A stretch of DNA of 64,000 bases, taken from Ramlibacter humi. GTDB taxonomy: Bacteria > Pseudomonadota > Gammaproteobacteria > Burkholderiales > Burkholderiaceae_C. Of this stretch, positions 1-8,702 are shown piece by piece. The stretch is from contig NZ_SMLK01000003.1 in NCBI RefSeq assembly GCF_004681975.1, forward strand, positions 186,001 to 250,000, read 5' to 3'. A program made the translations under genes and the position numbers. The notes under the pieces were generated by a model. It saw nothing but the letters and a program-made list of their open reading frames with translations, had not been told where the DNA came from and did no database searches. The first letter of the stretch is position 1. Every line of letters starts with the position of its first letter.

Positions 1-653
1 GCGTGCCGATCGCGCGCGTGGAGCTGATCGACGTCAACACGGTACGCATGGTCAACGCGCACAGCAAGCTGGGCCTGCGCGAAGAGCCCATGCTGCTGAT
101 GGAGTTCCACGGCTCGCCCAGCGGCGTGAAGGAACAGGCCGAGGTGGTGCAGGAGATCGCGGCCGAATTCGGCGGCAACGCGTTCGAGTGGGCCACCACC
201 CCGGAAGAGCGCACGCGCCTGTGGACCGCGCGGCACAACGCCTACTTCGCGGCCATCCAGTCGCGCCCCGGCTGCCGCGCCATCAGCACCGACACCTGCG
301 TGCCGATCTCCCGCCTGGCCGACTGCCTGCTGGATTCGGTGGCCGAAGCCGACGAGAGCAAGCTGCCCTACTTCCTGGTCGGCCACGTGGGCGACGGCAA
401 CTTCCACTTCGGCTACCTGCTCGATCCCAACGACCCGAAGGAACGCGAGGTCGCCGAGGAGCTGAACCACAAGCTGGTGGCGCGCGCCCTGAGCCTGGGC
501 GGCACCTGCACCGGCGAGCACGGCGTGGGCCTGCACAAGATGGGCTTCCTGGTCGACGAAGCCGGCGCGGGCGCGGTGGACATGATGCGCACGATCAAGC
601 GCGCGCTCGACCCGAAGAACATCCTCAACCCCGGCAAGATCTTCTCGCTTTGA
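1..653 (+). CDS. FAD-linked oxidase, C-terminal part (D-lactate/glycolate dehydrogenase family), truncated by window edge
   Basis: About 216 residues of the C-terminal half of a GlcD/DLD-type FAD-dependent 2-hydroxyacid dehydrogenase; the FAD-binding N-terminal domain lies outside the window. Visible family marks are GHVGDGNFH (the metal/substrate histidine motif), CTGEHGVG and the C-terminal signature ALDPKNILNPGKI. Such enzymes oxidise D-lactate, glycolate or related 2-hydroxyacids and pass electrons to quinone or cytochrome. The substrate cannot be told from this fragment. The GTG at base 3 is not taken as the start, because family members are normally about 470 residues. A strong hairpin follows the stop codon. 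Confidence 0.88.
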   Translation, partial: VPIARVELIDVNTVRMVNAHSKLGLREEPMLLMEFHGSPSGVKEQAEVVQEIAAEFGGNAFEWATTPEERTRLWTARHNAYFAAIQSRPGCRAISTDTCVPISRLADCLLDSVAEADESKLPYFLVGHVGDGNFHFGYLLDPNDPKEREVAEELNHKLVARALSLGGTCTGEHGVGLHKMGFLVDEAGAGAVDMMRTIKRALDPKNILNPGKIFSL

Positions 654-714
654 ATGCCGGCCGCTCGCGGCCGGCACTCCGTTCGCGCGGAATAACATGC
701 AGCGCGGACACCTC

Positions 715-749
715 ATGAAGAAGGCCGGGCTTTGCCCGGCCTTCTTCAT
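715..749. terminator. Bidirectional intrinsic terminator
   Basis: Perfect 16-bp inverted repeat: arms 715-730 and 734-749 with a TTT loop, core AAGGCCGGGC/GCCCGGCCTT. It lies between the oxidase gene and the convergent CsgG-like gene, so it can serve both. It lacks a long T-run on either side. The call rests on stem strength and placement. Confidence 0.75.
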
Positions 750-795
750 CTGATCAGGGCACCGGCGAAACGCGTAGCGTTTTGCCGGTGAATAG

Positions 796-1791
796 TTACT
801 GCTTGCGCATCATGATCGCTTTGACCCAGCCCGATCCCTTGGGCGTCGCGACCTTCATGAAGCCGTCCTGCTCCTGGCCCTCGGCGATCACTTCGTCGGT
901 CTTGGACAGCGTCATCGCCAGCCCGGCGCTCTCGTTGGCGTCGCGGTACACCTTCACGCCCGCGATCTTCGCGAGGTAGACGTCGCCCGCCACCGCGGCG
1001 CCGGCCTTCACGCTGTGTGCGGCATTGGCTTGCGACGCGGGACCGGCCTTGGCCTGGATCAGCGACGGGTTGTTGCGGATGTTCAGCACGATCTTGTTCC
1101 AGTTGTCCAGGAACGAGGCCGCCACGATCTTGCCTTCGGCGGTGTTGGTGTAGCCGCCCAGCGCCGCGCCCGCCCCACCGCCGATCAGCGCGCCGCCGAT
1201 GTTGAAGTCGGTCTTCTGGGCGCTGCCTTCGGCCGCGGCCACCTGGATGCCCGAGCGCGTGTCGGCCATGGTCATGGACGTCTGCGCCTCCTTGAACTTC
1301 AGGCCGCCTGCAATGGCGCCCAACACGCGGCCGCCGCCGCCGCCGAACCCGCCCAGCAGGCCGCCGATGCCGCCGCCCACGCCGCCCGCGTTGTTGTTGG
1401 AGAAGACGACGCTGGGCGTGACCACGAAGTCGGCCGCCACCAGCTGGCCCTGGCCGACGTTCGCGCCGGCCTGCAGCTGGCCGCCTGCGGCGAGCGCGCG
1501 TTCCTGCATGACGTTCTGGAAAGCCGCGCCGCGCTCGACGATCTGGAAGCAGTTGGACTGCTGGATGATCAGCCGGATCATGCTGGTGGGCGAACCCAGC
1601 CCCATGGTCTGCAGCGACTGCAGCACCGCGTCCTGCGGCTCCACCACGGCGAGCGTGCCCTTGGGCGCGTCGCACTTTTCCACCTTCTGCGCGTCACCGG
1701 CGGGGCCGCTGGCGCCGCCCAGCGTCTGGGCTTGCACGAAGGGGGACAGCACGGCCAGCACGCCGGCGCCAAGCAGGAAGCGGGTACGCAT
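796..1791 (-). CDS. CsgG/HfaB-like secreted protein with C-terminal SH3-like region
   Basis: 331 residues. An N-terminal signal peptide (about residues 1-22, ending FVQAQ) has no lipobox cysteine. The segment around residues 75-100 (CFQIVERGAAFQNVMQER) resembles the CsgG family core, which in curli systems forms an outer-membrane pore. A glycine-rich stretch (about 140-160) and a second GGALIGGGAGAALGG stretch look like membrane-associated or glycine-zipper segments. The last about 70 residues (VYLAKIAGVKVYRDAN to GWVKAIMMRKQ) resemble an SH3-type domain. It stands alone between convergent and downstream genes, with no curli genes nearby. A role in envelope assembly or stress is inferred only. 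Confidence 0.7.
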   Translation of the reverse strand: MRTRFLLGAGVLAVLSPFVQAQTLGGASGPAGDAQKVEKCDAPKGTLAVVEPQDAVLQSLQTMGLGSPTSMIRLIIQQSNCFQIVERGAAFQNVMQERALAAGGQLQAGANVGQGQLVAADFVVTPSVVFSNNNAGGVGGGIGGLLGGFGGGGGRVLGAIAGGLKFKEAQTSMTMADTRSGIQVAAAEGSAQKTDFNIGGALIGGGAGAALGGYTNTAEGKIVAASFLDNWNKIVLNIRNNPSLIQAKAGPASQANAAHSVKAGAAVAGDVYLAKIAGVKVYRDANESAGLAMTLSKTDEVIAEGQEQDGFMKVATPKGSGWVKAIMMRKQ

Positions 1792-1898
1792 CTTCAGGAC
1801 TCCTGGGAACGAGCACCCAGCTCATGGGTGCGGTAACGAGACGAATCCCGCGATTGTGCCCAGCAGCCGCCCGTCCGCCTGCTGGTTATTTCACGGAT

Positions 1899-2819
1899 TC
1901 AGCCCCGCAGACGATCGATCAAGCCGTTCAACTCGTCCAGCGAGCCGAACTGGATGGCCAGCTCGCCCATCTCCTCGGTGCGGCCCGCGCGCTTCACGCG
2001 CTTCTTCACCCGCACTTCGACCTCCGCGGTGAGCAGGTCCGACAGCTCCTCCTCCACCCGCCGCAGGTCGCGCGACTTTTCCTTCTTCGGCTTGGGCGAC
2101 ACCAGGGTGAACTCGGCGCCGATCCTCTTGACCAGCGATTCGGCTTCGCGCACCGACAGCTTCTTCGCGGTGATCTGGTTGGCCGCCGTGATCTGCGCCG
2201 CGCGCTCCAGCGCGAGCAGCGCACGAGCGTGGCCCATGTCCAGGTCGCCGGCCATCAGCATGGTCTGCACCGGATCGGCCAGGTTCAACAGGCGCAGCAG
2301 GTTGGACGCCGCGCTGCGCGAGCGGCCCACCGCTTGCGCAGCCTGCTCGTGCGTCAGCCCGAAGTCGCGGATCAGGCGCTGCAGGCCCTGCGCTTCTTCC
2401 AGCGGGTTGAGATCCTCGCGCTGGATGTTCTCGATCAGCGCCATCGCGGCGGCGGCCTCGTTGGGCACGTCGCGCACCAGCACCGGCACGCTGTCCAGGC
2501 CCGCGAGCTTCGCGGCGCGGAAGCGGCGCTCGCCCGCGATGATTTCGAACTTGCCCGTGTCGGGCCCGTCCGCCAGCTTGCGCACCAGGATCGGCTGCAT
2601 GATGCCCTGCGCCTTGATGCTCTCGGCCAGCTCGTACAGCGCGCCTTCGTCCATGCGCGTGCGCGGCTGGTACATGCCGGGCACCATGTCGGACAGGTGC
2701 AGCGAAGCGGGTTGACCCGCGTTCGCGCCCGGCTTGTCGGCGGCCGCGCCCTCGGCCGCGGTCGGCCCCAGCAGCGCTTCCAGCCCGCGGCCCAGGCCCT
2801 TGGGTTTCTTGGTCACCAT
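1899..2819 (-). CDS. parB: Chromosome-partitioning protein ParB
   Basis: 306 residues, the usual length. The N-terminus KPKGLGRGLEALLG is the ParA-interacting peptide typical of chromosomal ParB. The CTP-binding domain carries GERRFRAAK (about residues 96-104) and ENIQRED (130-136). A helix-turn-helix (about 155-178) binds parS, and the C-terminus is the dimerisation segment. ParB loads on parS and slides as a CTP-dependent clamp to organise origin DNA for ParA-driven segregation. It ends the mnmG-rsmG-lysE-parA-hydrolase-parB string. Its targets, three perfect parS sites, are 2-3 kb away in rsmG and mnmG. Confidence 0.97.
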   Translation of the reverse strand: MVTKKPKGLGRGLEALLGPTAAEGAAADKPGANAGQPASLHLSDMVPGMYQPRTRMDEGALYELAESIKAQGIMQPILVRKLADGPDTGKFEIIAGERRFRAAKLAGLDSVPVLVRDVPNEAAAAMALIENIQREDLNPLEEAQGLQRLIRDFGLTHEQAAQAVGRSRSAASNLLRLLNLADPVQTMLMAGDLDMGHARALLALERAAQITAANQITAKKLSVREAESLVKRIGAEFTLVSPKPKKEKSRDLRRVEEELSDLLTAEVEVRVKKRVKRAGRTEEMGELAIQFGSLDELNGLIDRLRG

Positions 2820-2832
2820 CGTCTTCTCGTTC

Positions 2833-3372
2833 CTAAAGTGTCATCAGGTCCTGCAGCAGCACATGGCCTTCCGGCCAGCTGGCGAGGCCCGAGTCGGCAT
2901 TGATGTGGCCGGCGTCGCGGTAGTCCATGAAGCGGCTGCCCCACGCATGCGCGAACAGCCGCGAGCGCTCCTGCGCGCAGTACGGGTCGTTGCGCGCCGC
3001 GACCAGCACGCTGGGAAAAGGCAGCCGCTGCAAAGGCACCGGCCACCAGGTGCGCAGCGGCTCGCGCAGTTCTTCGCGTTCCGGGTCGCCCGGGGCGATG
3101 AGCAGCGCCGCCTTCACCCGCTGCGGGTTGCGCGTGACCGAAGCCCACGCCGCGGTGAGCATGCAGCCCAGGCTGTGCGCCACCAGCACCGCGGGCTCGT
3201 CGCGCGTGAGCAGCACTTCTTCCAGGCGCGTGACCCAGTCGCCGCGCAGCGGCCGCATCCAGTCGTGCTGCTCCACGCGCACGTAGCCATGCCGCTGCTC
3301 CCACAGCGACTGCCAGTGCTGCGGGCCGCTGTTCTGCCATCCAGGCAGCAGCAGGACGTTGGAGGGCTTCAT
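2833..3372 (-). CDS. RBBP9/YdeN-family serine hydrolase
   Basis: 179 residues from ATG at 3372, preceded by AGGAG. An upstream in-frame ATG exists, but the domain begins right at MKPSNVLLLPGW. The nucleophile elbow is AHSLGC; a later Asp (AARNDPYC) and the histidine in RDAGHIN complete an alpha/beta-hydrolase triad as in the RBBP9/YdeN family. The substrate is unknown. The gene sits between parA and parB, 13 bases from parB and 52 bases from parA, so it is probably cotranscribed with them. No partition function is implied by the sequence. Confidence 0.85.
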   Translation of the reverse strand: MKPSNVLLLPGWQNSGPQHWQSLWEQRHGYVRVEQHDWMRPLRGDWVTRLEEVLLTRDEPAVLVAHSLGCMLTAAWASVTRNPQRVKAALLIAPGDPEREELREPLRTWWPVPLQRLPFPSVLVAARNDPYCAQERSRLFAHAWGSRFMDYRDAGHINADSGLASWPEGHVLLQDLMTL

Positions 3373-3424
3373 TGCTCCTGATCCGATAGCTGAAAAGCTA
3401 GATGTGGCGCGGCCTGGCACCACA

Positions 3425-4195
3425 TCACATCTTGCGGATGCGCTCCACCATCTCGCCGGCGAATTCGACGAAAGCCTGGCTGCCGCGGGCCGCGGGATCG
3501 AACACCACGCCGGGCAGGCCGTAGCTGGGGGCTTCGGCCAGGCGCACGTTGCGCGGGATGACGGTGTCGAACACCTTGTCCTTGAAGTGGTCCTTGAGCT
3601 GCTCGCTCACCTGCTGCTGCAGCGTGATGCGCGGGTCGTACATCACGCGCAGCAGGCCGATGATCTGCAGGTCCTTGTTCAGGTTGGCGTGCACCTGCTT
3701 GATGGTGTTCACCAGGTCCGTCAGGCCTTCCAGCGCGAAGTACTCGCACTGCATCGGCACGATGACGCCGTGGGCGGAGCAAAGGCCGTTGAGCGTCAGC
3801 ATGGACAGCGACGGCGGGCAGTCGATCAGGACGAAGTCGTAGTCCTGCGAGACTTTCCCCAGCGCTTCGCGCAGGCGCCGCTCGCGGCGGTCCACGCCCA
3901 CGAGCTCCACTTCGGCACCGGCCAGGTCACGGTTGGCGCCCAGCACGTCGTAGCCGCACTTGTCGCTGCGCACGCGCGCTTCGGCCACGCCGGCGGATTC
4001 GAGCAGCACGTCGTAGACGGTCAGTTCCAGCTTGCGCTTGTCGATGCCCGACCCCATGGTGGCATTGCCTTGGGGGTCGAGATCCACCATCAGCACGCGC
4101 TGGCCAATCTTGGCCAGGCCGGCGGCCAGGTTGACGGTGGTGGTGGTCTTGCCGACGCCGCCCTTCTGGTTGGCGACGCAAAAGATGCGGGCCAT
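3425..4195 (-). CDS. parA: Chromosome-partitioning ATPase ParA (Soj)
   Basis: 256 residues. It has the deviant Walker A KGGVGKTTT (residues 11-19), the Walker A' region VDLDPQGNAT and Walker B LIDCPPS, all typical of Soj/ParA of the short chromosomal type without an N-terminal HTH. It binds DNA nonspecifically as an ATP dimer and is stimulated by ParB to move origins apart. It is followed on the same strand by the small hydrolase and parB, and preceded by a LysE-type gene only 4 bases away, suggesting one transcript. Confidence 0.97.
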   Translation of the reverse strand: MARIFCVANQKGGVGKTTTTVNLAAGLAKIGQRVLMVDLDPQGNATMGSGIDKRKLELTVYDVLLESAGVAEARVRSDKCGYDVLGANRDLAGAEVELVGVDRRERRLREALGKVSQDYDFVLIDCPPSLSMLTLNGLCSAHGVIVPMQCEYFALEGLTDLVNTIKQVHANLNKDLQIIGLLRVMYDPRITLQQQVSEQLKDHFKDKVFDTVIPRNVRLAEAPSYGLPGVVFDPAARGSQAFVEFAGEMVERIRKM

Positions 4196-4199
4196 GCGG

Positions 4200-4814
4200 T
4201 TACCGGGAGACGGCCAGCTTGACGCCGAAGCCGATCAGGAAAACACCGGCCACCTTCTCCAGCACCCGGCCGATCAGCGGGTTGGCCTTCAGGCGGGCGG
4301 CGAGGAAGTGCGTGAGCAGCACGGCGGCCAGGCCGTACAGGAAGGTGAGCGTGGCGATGGTCAGCGCCATCACGCCGAAGGTGGCCATGCCCTGGTGCTG
4401 CTTGGGATCGATGAACAGCGGGAAGAAGGCCATGTAGAAGACGATGGCCTTGGGGTTCAGCAGCGTGATGAAGGCGGCCTGCCGGAAGTACTGGCGCGGC
4501 TGGATGTTCAGCACCGGCGCCGCGCCGGGCTTGGCCATCAGCATCTTGAAGCCCAGCCACGCCAGGTAGGCGGCGCCCGCCCACTGCACGGCATGGAATG
4601 CAGCCGGGTACGCGATCAGCAGCGCGGCCACGCCGGCGACTGCGGCCCACATCAGCACCTGGTCGCCGGCGATGATGCCGAGCGTGGCGGCCAGTCCCGC
4701 CCGGATGCCGCCCTTGCCGGTGGAGGAAATCAGCGCCAGGTTGCCCGGTCCGGGGATGGCCAGGAACACGATGATGGCGGCGACGAAGGCGCCGTAGTCC
4801 GCTACGCCGAACAT
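4200..4814 (-). CDS. LysE/RhtB-family amino acid exporter
   Basis: 204 residues from ATG 4814, preceded by a G-rich ribosome site (GGGGGG). The longer in-frame start would add 46 non-conserved residues. N-terminal VADYGAFVAAIIVFLAIPGPGNLALIS is the LysE signature with the PGP motif, and about six hydrophobic segments follow. The family exports amino acids such as threonine, homoserine or lysine. The substrate is not deducible. It is inserted between rsmG and parA, which are adjacent in many bacteria. Confidence 0.9.
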   Translation of the reverse strand: MFGVADYGAFVAAIIVFLAIPGPGNLALISSTGKGGIRAGLAATLGIIAGDQVLMWAAVAGVAALLIAYPAAFHAVQWAGAAYLAWLGFKMLMAKPGAAPVLNIQPRQYFRQAAFITLLNPKAIVFYMAFFPLFIDPKQHQGMATFGVMALTIATLTFLYGLAAVLLTHFLAARLKANPLIGRVLEKVAGVFLIGFGVKLAVSR

Positions 4815-4857
4815 GAATCCCCCCGGTAAGGCTGTGCTGTGGAGGGCCGAGTGTAAG

Positions 4858-5505
4858 TCAGGCCCCTGCGGCGGCTTGGCGCATCCAGACGATGCAGCGT
4901 TCAGCCCCCAGTCCCGGCACCCGCAAAGGCTCGATTTCGACCACGGCCACATCGCCCGGAAGCGACGCCAGCTCGGCGTCCGGGTGCTTGCCCTTCATCG
5001 CCATCCACAGCCCTTGCGCCTCCAATGTTTCACGTGAAACAGCGACGAAATCCGCCAACGTGGCGAAGGCGCGAGAGGTGATGACCTCGTACTGCCCGGC
5101 CAGCTTTTCCGCCCGGTCGTGCACGCCACGCAGGTTGGGAAGCTGCAGCTGCACGGCCGCTTGCTGGATGAAAGCCGCCTTCTTGCCGACGGTATCCACG
5201 CAGTCAACCTGGAGTTGCGGGCAGCAGATGGCGATGACGACGCCCGGCAACCCGCCCCCGGAACCGACGTCCAGCACCCGGGCGGCCGCCCCACCCGTCC
5301 GCCGTCGCAACGGCTCGATCACCGCCAGGCTGTCCAGCAGGTGATGCGTCAGCATCTCGGCCGGGTCACGCACGGCGGTCAGGTTGTAGACCTTGTTCCA
5401 CTTGGCCAGCAGGTCCAGGTAGGCCAGCAGTTGCTGCTGCCGCGCTTCATCCAACCCCAAGCCGAGCTCACGCAGCCCAGCGGCCAAACCTACGGCCAGG
5501 CTCAT
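4858..5505 (-). CDS. rsmG: 16S rRNA (guanine527-N7)-methyltransferase RsmG
   Basis: 215 residues. The SAM-binding motif [13 protein letters not shown] (about residues 77-89), the N-terminal [11 protein letters not shown] motif and SRAFATL are diagnostic of RsmG/GidB, which methylates G527 of 16S rRNA. Its ATG overlaps the mnmG stop codon (ATGA), showing translational coupling. A perfect parS site at 5026-5041 lies inside the coding sequence and is read as V-S-R-E-T (residues 156-160). Confidence 0.96.
   Translation of the reverse strand: MSLAVGLAAGLRELGLGLDEARQQQLLAYLDLLAKWNKVYNLTAVRDPAEMLTHHLLDSLAVIEPLRRRTGGAAARVLDVGSGGGLPGVVIAICCPQLQVDCVDTVGKKAAFIQQAAVQLQLPNLRGVHDRAEKLAGQYEVITSRAFATLADFVAVSRETLEAQGLWMAMKGKHPDAELASLPGDVAVVEIEPLRVPGLGAERCIVWMRQAAAGA
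5026..5041. promoter_or_regulatory. parS site 1 (inside rsmG)
   Basis: TGTTTCACGTGAAACA, a perfect 16-bp palindrome identical to the bacterial parS consensus bound by ParB. It is read on the minus strand as V-S-R-E-T in RsmG. Confidence 0.96.
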
Positions 5506-7451
5506 GCGGCCTGCTTGGCCTGGTTGGCGGCTTCGGCGAAACCCTGGAACTTGTGCTTTTTCAGGTGCACCAGCAGAAGGGAGATCGCCGCCGGGGTGAC
5601 GCCCGAGATGCGGGACGCCATGCCCAGCGTTTCCGGCCGGTGCTTGCTCAGCTTCTGGCGCACCTCGATCGACAGCGCCGCCACCTGCATGTAGTCCAGC
5701 TCGGCCGGCAGCCGCAGGCCCTCGTAGTTGGCAGCCCGCTCCACCTCGTCCTTTTGCCGTTCAATGTAGCCGGCGTACTTGGCGCCAATCTCCAGCTGCT
5801 CGACCACGGGGCCGTAGAGCTCGCCGAGTGTTTCACGTGAAACAGCCGGGCTGGCGTGCTTGCCACCTTCCAGGGTCAACAGCTGCTCGTAGCCGATGCC
5901 CGGCCGGCGCAGCAGGTCGAACAGGTTGTGCTCGTGCTCGATGGACTTGCCGAGCACCCGCTCAGACTCTTCCGCGGGCAGGCTGCGGGGGTTCACCCAG
6001 ACCGATCGCAGCCGCTGTGTTTCACGTGAAACAGCGTCGCGCTTGCGGTTGAACGCGTCCCAGCGGTCGTCCGGCACCAGCCCCAGCTGGCGCCCCGCTT
6101 CGGTCAGGCGCATGTCCGCGTTGTCTTCCCGCAGCTGCAGCCGGAACTCCGCCCGGCTGGTGAACATGCGGTACGGCTCGGTCACGCCCTTGGTGATCAG
6201 GTCGTCCACCAGTACGCCCAGGTACGCCTCATCCCGGCGGGGCAGCCAAGCCTCGCGGCCTTGGCATTGAAGGGCGGCGTTGATGCCGGCGAACAGGCCT
6301 TGGGCGGCGGCCTCCTCATACCCGGTCGTCCCGTTGATCTGGCCGGCGAAGAACAGGCCGCCGATCTGGCGCGTTTCGAAGCTGGCCTTGAGCGAACGCG
6401 GATCGAAGTAGTCGTATTCGATGGCGTAGCCCGGTCTCAGAATGTGCGCCTTCTCAAGTCCCGGCAGCGTTCGCACCAGCGCGTACTGGATGTCGAACGG
6501 CAGGCTGGTCGAAATGCCGTTGGGGTAGATCTCGTGGGTGGTCAGCCCTTCCGGTTCCAGGAAGATCTGGTGGCTGTCCTTGTCCGCGAACCGGTTGATC
6601 TTGTCTTCCACGCTCGGGCAGTACCGCGGGCCCACGCCCTCGATCTTCCCGGTGAACATCGGGCTGCGGTCGAAGCCCGAACGGATGATGTCGTGCGTGC
6701 GCTCGTTGGTGTGGGTGATCCAGCACGGCACCTGGCGCGGATGCATGTCCGCGCGGCCCATGAAGCTGAATACCGGCACCGGGTCCAGGTCGCCCGGCTG
6801 CTCTTCCGTCCTGGAGAAATCGATGGTCCGGCCGTCGATGCGCGGCGGGGTGCCCGTCTTCAGGCGGCCCTGCGGCAGCTTCAGCTCTTTCAGCCGCGCC
6901 GAAAGCGACACGGCCGGCGGATCGCCCGCGCGGCCCCCCGCGTAGTTGTTCAGCCCGACGTGGATCTTGCCGTCGAGGAAGGTGCCGGCCGTCAGCACGA
7001 CGGTGCGCGAGCGGAACCGGATGCCGACCTGCGTGACGGCGCCCACCACGCGGTCGCCCTCCACCATCAGGTCATCGACGGCCTGCTGGAACAGCGTGAG
7101 GTTGGGCTGGTTCTCCAGGCGCTGGCGGATCGCCGCCTTGTAGAGGATGCGGTCGGCTTGGGCCCGGGTGGCGCGAACCGCCGGCCCCTTGGAGCTGTTG
7201 AGGATGCGGAACTGGATGCCTGCCTCGTCGGTGGCGATAGCCATCGCGCCGCCCAGCGCATCCACTTCGCGCACGAGATGGCCCTTGCCGATGCCGCCGA
7301 TGGACGGGTTGCAGCTCATCTGGCCCAGCGTCTCGATGTTGTGGGTCAGCAGCAGCGTCTTGCAGCCCATGCGCGCGGCGGCCAGGGCGGCTTCGGTGCC
7401 GGCATGGCCGCCACCGACGACGATCACGTCGAATTCTTCGGGATAGAGCAT
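5502..7451 (-). CDS. mnmG: tRNA uridine-5-carboxymethylaminomethyl modification enzyme MnmG (GidA)
   Basis: 649 residues from ATG 7451; an in-frame start 72 bases upstream adds a non-conserved tail. The FAD Rossmann motif [19 protein letters not shown] opens the protein. [25 protein letters not shown] and [15 protein letters not shown] are MnmG hallmarks. With MnmE (encoded at 46.5 kb) it makes the cmnm5 modification of wobble U34. Two perfect parS sites lie in the C-terminal third. The stop codon overlaps the rsmG start. Confidence 0.97.
   Translation of the reverse strand: MLYPEEFDVIVVGGGHAGTEAALAAARMGCKTLLLTHNIETLGQMSCNPSIGGIGKGHLVREVDALGGAMAIATDEAGIQFRILNSSKGPAVRATRAQADRILYKAAIRQRLENQPNLTLFQQAVDDLMVEGDRVVGAVTQVGIRFRSRTVVLTAGTFLDGKIHVGLNNYAGGRAGDPPAVSLSARLKELKLPQGRLKTGTPPRIDGRTIDFSRTEEQPGDLDPVPVFSFMGRADMHPRQVPCWITHTNERTHDIIRSGFDRSPMFTGKIEGVGPRYCPSVEDKINRFADKDSHQIFLEPEGLTTHEIYPNGISTSLPFDIQYALVRTLPGLEKAHILRPGYAIEYDYFDPRSLKASFETRQIGGLFFAGQINGTTGYEEAAAQGLFAGINAALQCQGREAWLPRRDEAYLGVLVDDLITKGVTEPYRMFTSRAEFRLQLREDNADMRLTEAGRQLGLVPDDRWDAFNRKRDAVSRETQRLRSVWVNPRSLPAEESERVLGKSIEHEHNLFDLLRRPGIGYEQLLTLEGGKHASPAVSRETLGELYGPVVEQLEIGAKYAGYIERQKDEVERAANYEGLRLPAELDYMQVAALSIEVRQKLSKHRPETLGMASRISGVTPAAISLLLVHLKKHKFQGFAEAANQAKQAA
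5829..5844. promoter_or_regulatory. parS site 2 (inside mnmG)
   Basis: Second perfect copy of TGTTTCACGTGAAACA, read as V-S-R-E-T at about residues 537-541 of MnmG. Confidence 0.96.
6018..6033. promoter_or_regulatory. parS site 3 (inside mnmG)
   Basis: Third perfect copy of TGTTTCACGTGAAACA, 189 bases from site 2, so the two are in the same codon phase. It is read as V-S-R-E-T at about residues 474-478. Confidence 0.96.
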
Positions 7452-7586
7452 GAGGGGAGCGCCTTTTGCCGGGCGCGGGCGGTCGTGGACCTGCGAGCCC
7501 GGCATTTTACGTTCCGGTTGCATTCCCTTGCCAGCAAGCGCTCACTGGCTTCGGGTGGTGCAAGGCCGATGTGTTGCAATCGCGGG

Positions 7587-7844
7587 ATGTCCCTCGCCTG
7601 CCGGCCGGGTTGCGGCGCCTGCTGCATCGCGCCGTCCATCACCTCGCCGATCCCCGGCATGCCGAACGGCAAGCCGTCGGGCGTGCGATGCGTGCAGCTC
7701 GACGACCAAAACCGCTGCCGCATTTTTGGGCAACCCGAGCGCCCGGCTTTCTGCGGCGGCCTGCAGCCGCAGGCAGAGATGTGCGGCGGCTCGCGCGAGC
7801 ATGCGCTGCAGTGGCTGGCGACGCTCGAGCGGCTCACGGCCTGA
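7587..7844 (+). CDS. YkgJ-family cysteine-cluster protein
   Basis: 85 residues. The spaced cysteines CRPGCGACC at the N-terminus, followed by C35, C44, C56 and C66, match the small YkgJ/UPF0153 zinc- or iron-chelating domain. An alternative ATG at 7569 would add six residues (MCCNRG). No clear ribosome site distinguishes the two. It is divergent from mnmG, and its biochemical role is unknown in the family. Confidence 0.8.
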   Translation: MSLACRPGCGACCIAPSITSPIPGMPNGKPSGVRCVQLDDQNRCRIFGQPERPAFCGGLQPQAEMCGGSREHALQWLATLERLTA

Positions 7845-7946
7845 GGTTTTCCCGCGCCTGTCATTTGGCAGACAGCGCGCGCCGCACGAACGGACAGAAT
7901 GATCGTCCTGCCGCATGCCGCGGCGAGCGACCACAAGGAGACGCCC

Positions 7947-8702
7947 ATGAACATCGCATCCCTGCGCGAAGTCGTCAGCGCCGAGGAATGGCAACTGCGG
8001 GTGGACCTCGCGGCCGCGTACCGCCTGGTGGCGGCCTACGGCTGGAGCGACCTGGTCTTCACCCACATCAGCGCCCGCATCCCCGGTCCCGAGCACCACT
8101 TCCTGATCAACCCCTACGGGTTGATGTTCGACGAGATCACCGCGTCGTCGCTGGTGAAAGTGGACCAGCACTGCAGCAAGATCATCGACTCGCCCTTCCC
8201 GGTCAACCCGGCGGGCTTCGTCATCCACAGCTGCATCCACGATGCGCGCCACGACGTCGGCTGCGTGCTGCACACGCACAGCCGCGCCGGCGTTGCCGTG
8301 AGCGCGCAGAAGTGCGGCGTGCTGCCCATCAGCCAGCAAAGCACCTTCGTGCTGGCGTCCCTCGGCTACCACGACTACGAAGGCGTGGCGCTGCGCGACG
8401 ACGAGAAGCCGCGCCTGGTCGCGGACCTGGGCGAGAAGAACTTCCTCGTGCTGCGCAACCACGGGCTGCTCACCGTGGGCAAGTCGGTGCCCGACGCTTT
8501 CCTCGGCATGTACACGTTCGAGAACACCTGCCGCATCCAGATCGACGCACAGGCGGGCGACGAGCTGGTGCAGGTGAACCCGAAAATCTTGGAGGGCATG
8601 GCGCAGGTGATGAAGACCGTCACCGCCGGCCAGGGCGCGAACATCGCGTGGCCCGCGCTGCTGCGCAAGCTGGATCGCGAAGACCCCTCCTACAAAACCT
8701 GA
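7947..8702 (+). CDS. Class II aldolase/adducin-family protein
   Basis: 251 residues from ATG 7947, preceded by AAGGAGA. The domain shows the zinc-binding HTHS motif (VLHTHSRAG), the N-terminal SDLVFTHISARIPG and NHGLLTVG. Members cleave or decarboxylate sugar acids, or are uncharacterised aldolase-like proteins. No kinase or dehydrogenase partner is adjacent, so the substrate is open. Its 3' end overlaps the convergent transglutaminase gene by 13 bases. Confidence 0.88.
   Translation: MNIASLREVVSAEEWQLRVDLAAAYRLVAAYGWSDLVFTHISARIPGPEHHFLINPYGLMFDEITASSLVKVDQHCSKIIDSPFPVNPAGFVIHSCIHDARHDVGCVLHTHSRAGVAVSAQKCGVLPISQQSTFVLASLGYHDYEGVALRDDEKPRLVADLGEKNFLVLRNHGLLTVGKSVPDAFLGMYTFENTCRIQIDAQAGDELVQVNPKILEGMAQVMKTVTAGQGANIAWPALLRKLDREDPSYKT

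Noticed and set aside
1860-1885. Inverted repeat CCAGCAG/CTGCTGG between the CsgG-like gene and parB considered as a terminator
   Set aside because: Only 7 bp with a 12-base loop and no T-run in the direction of parB transcription.
6261-7844. 527-codon plus-strand frame opposite mnmG ending in the YkgJ gene
   Set aside because: Only the last 85 codons (from 7587) show real protein features; the rest mirrors mnmG.
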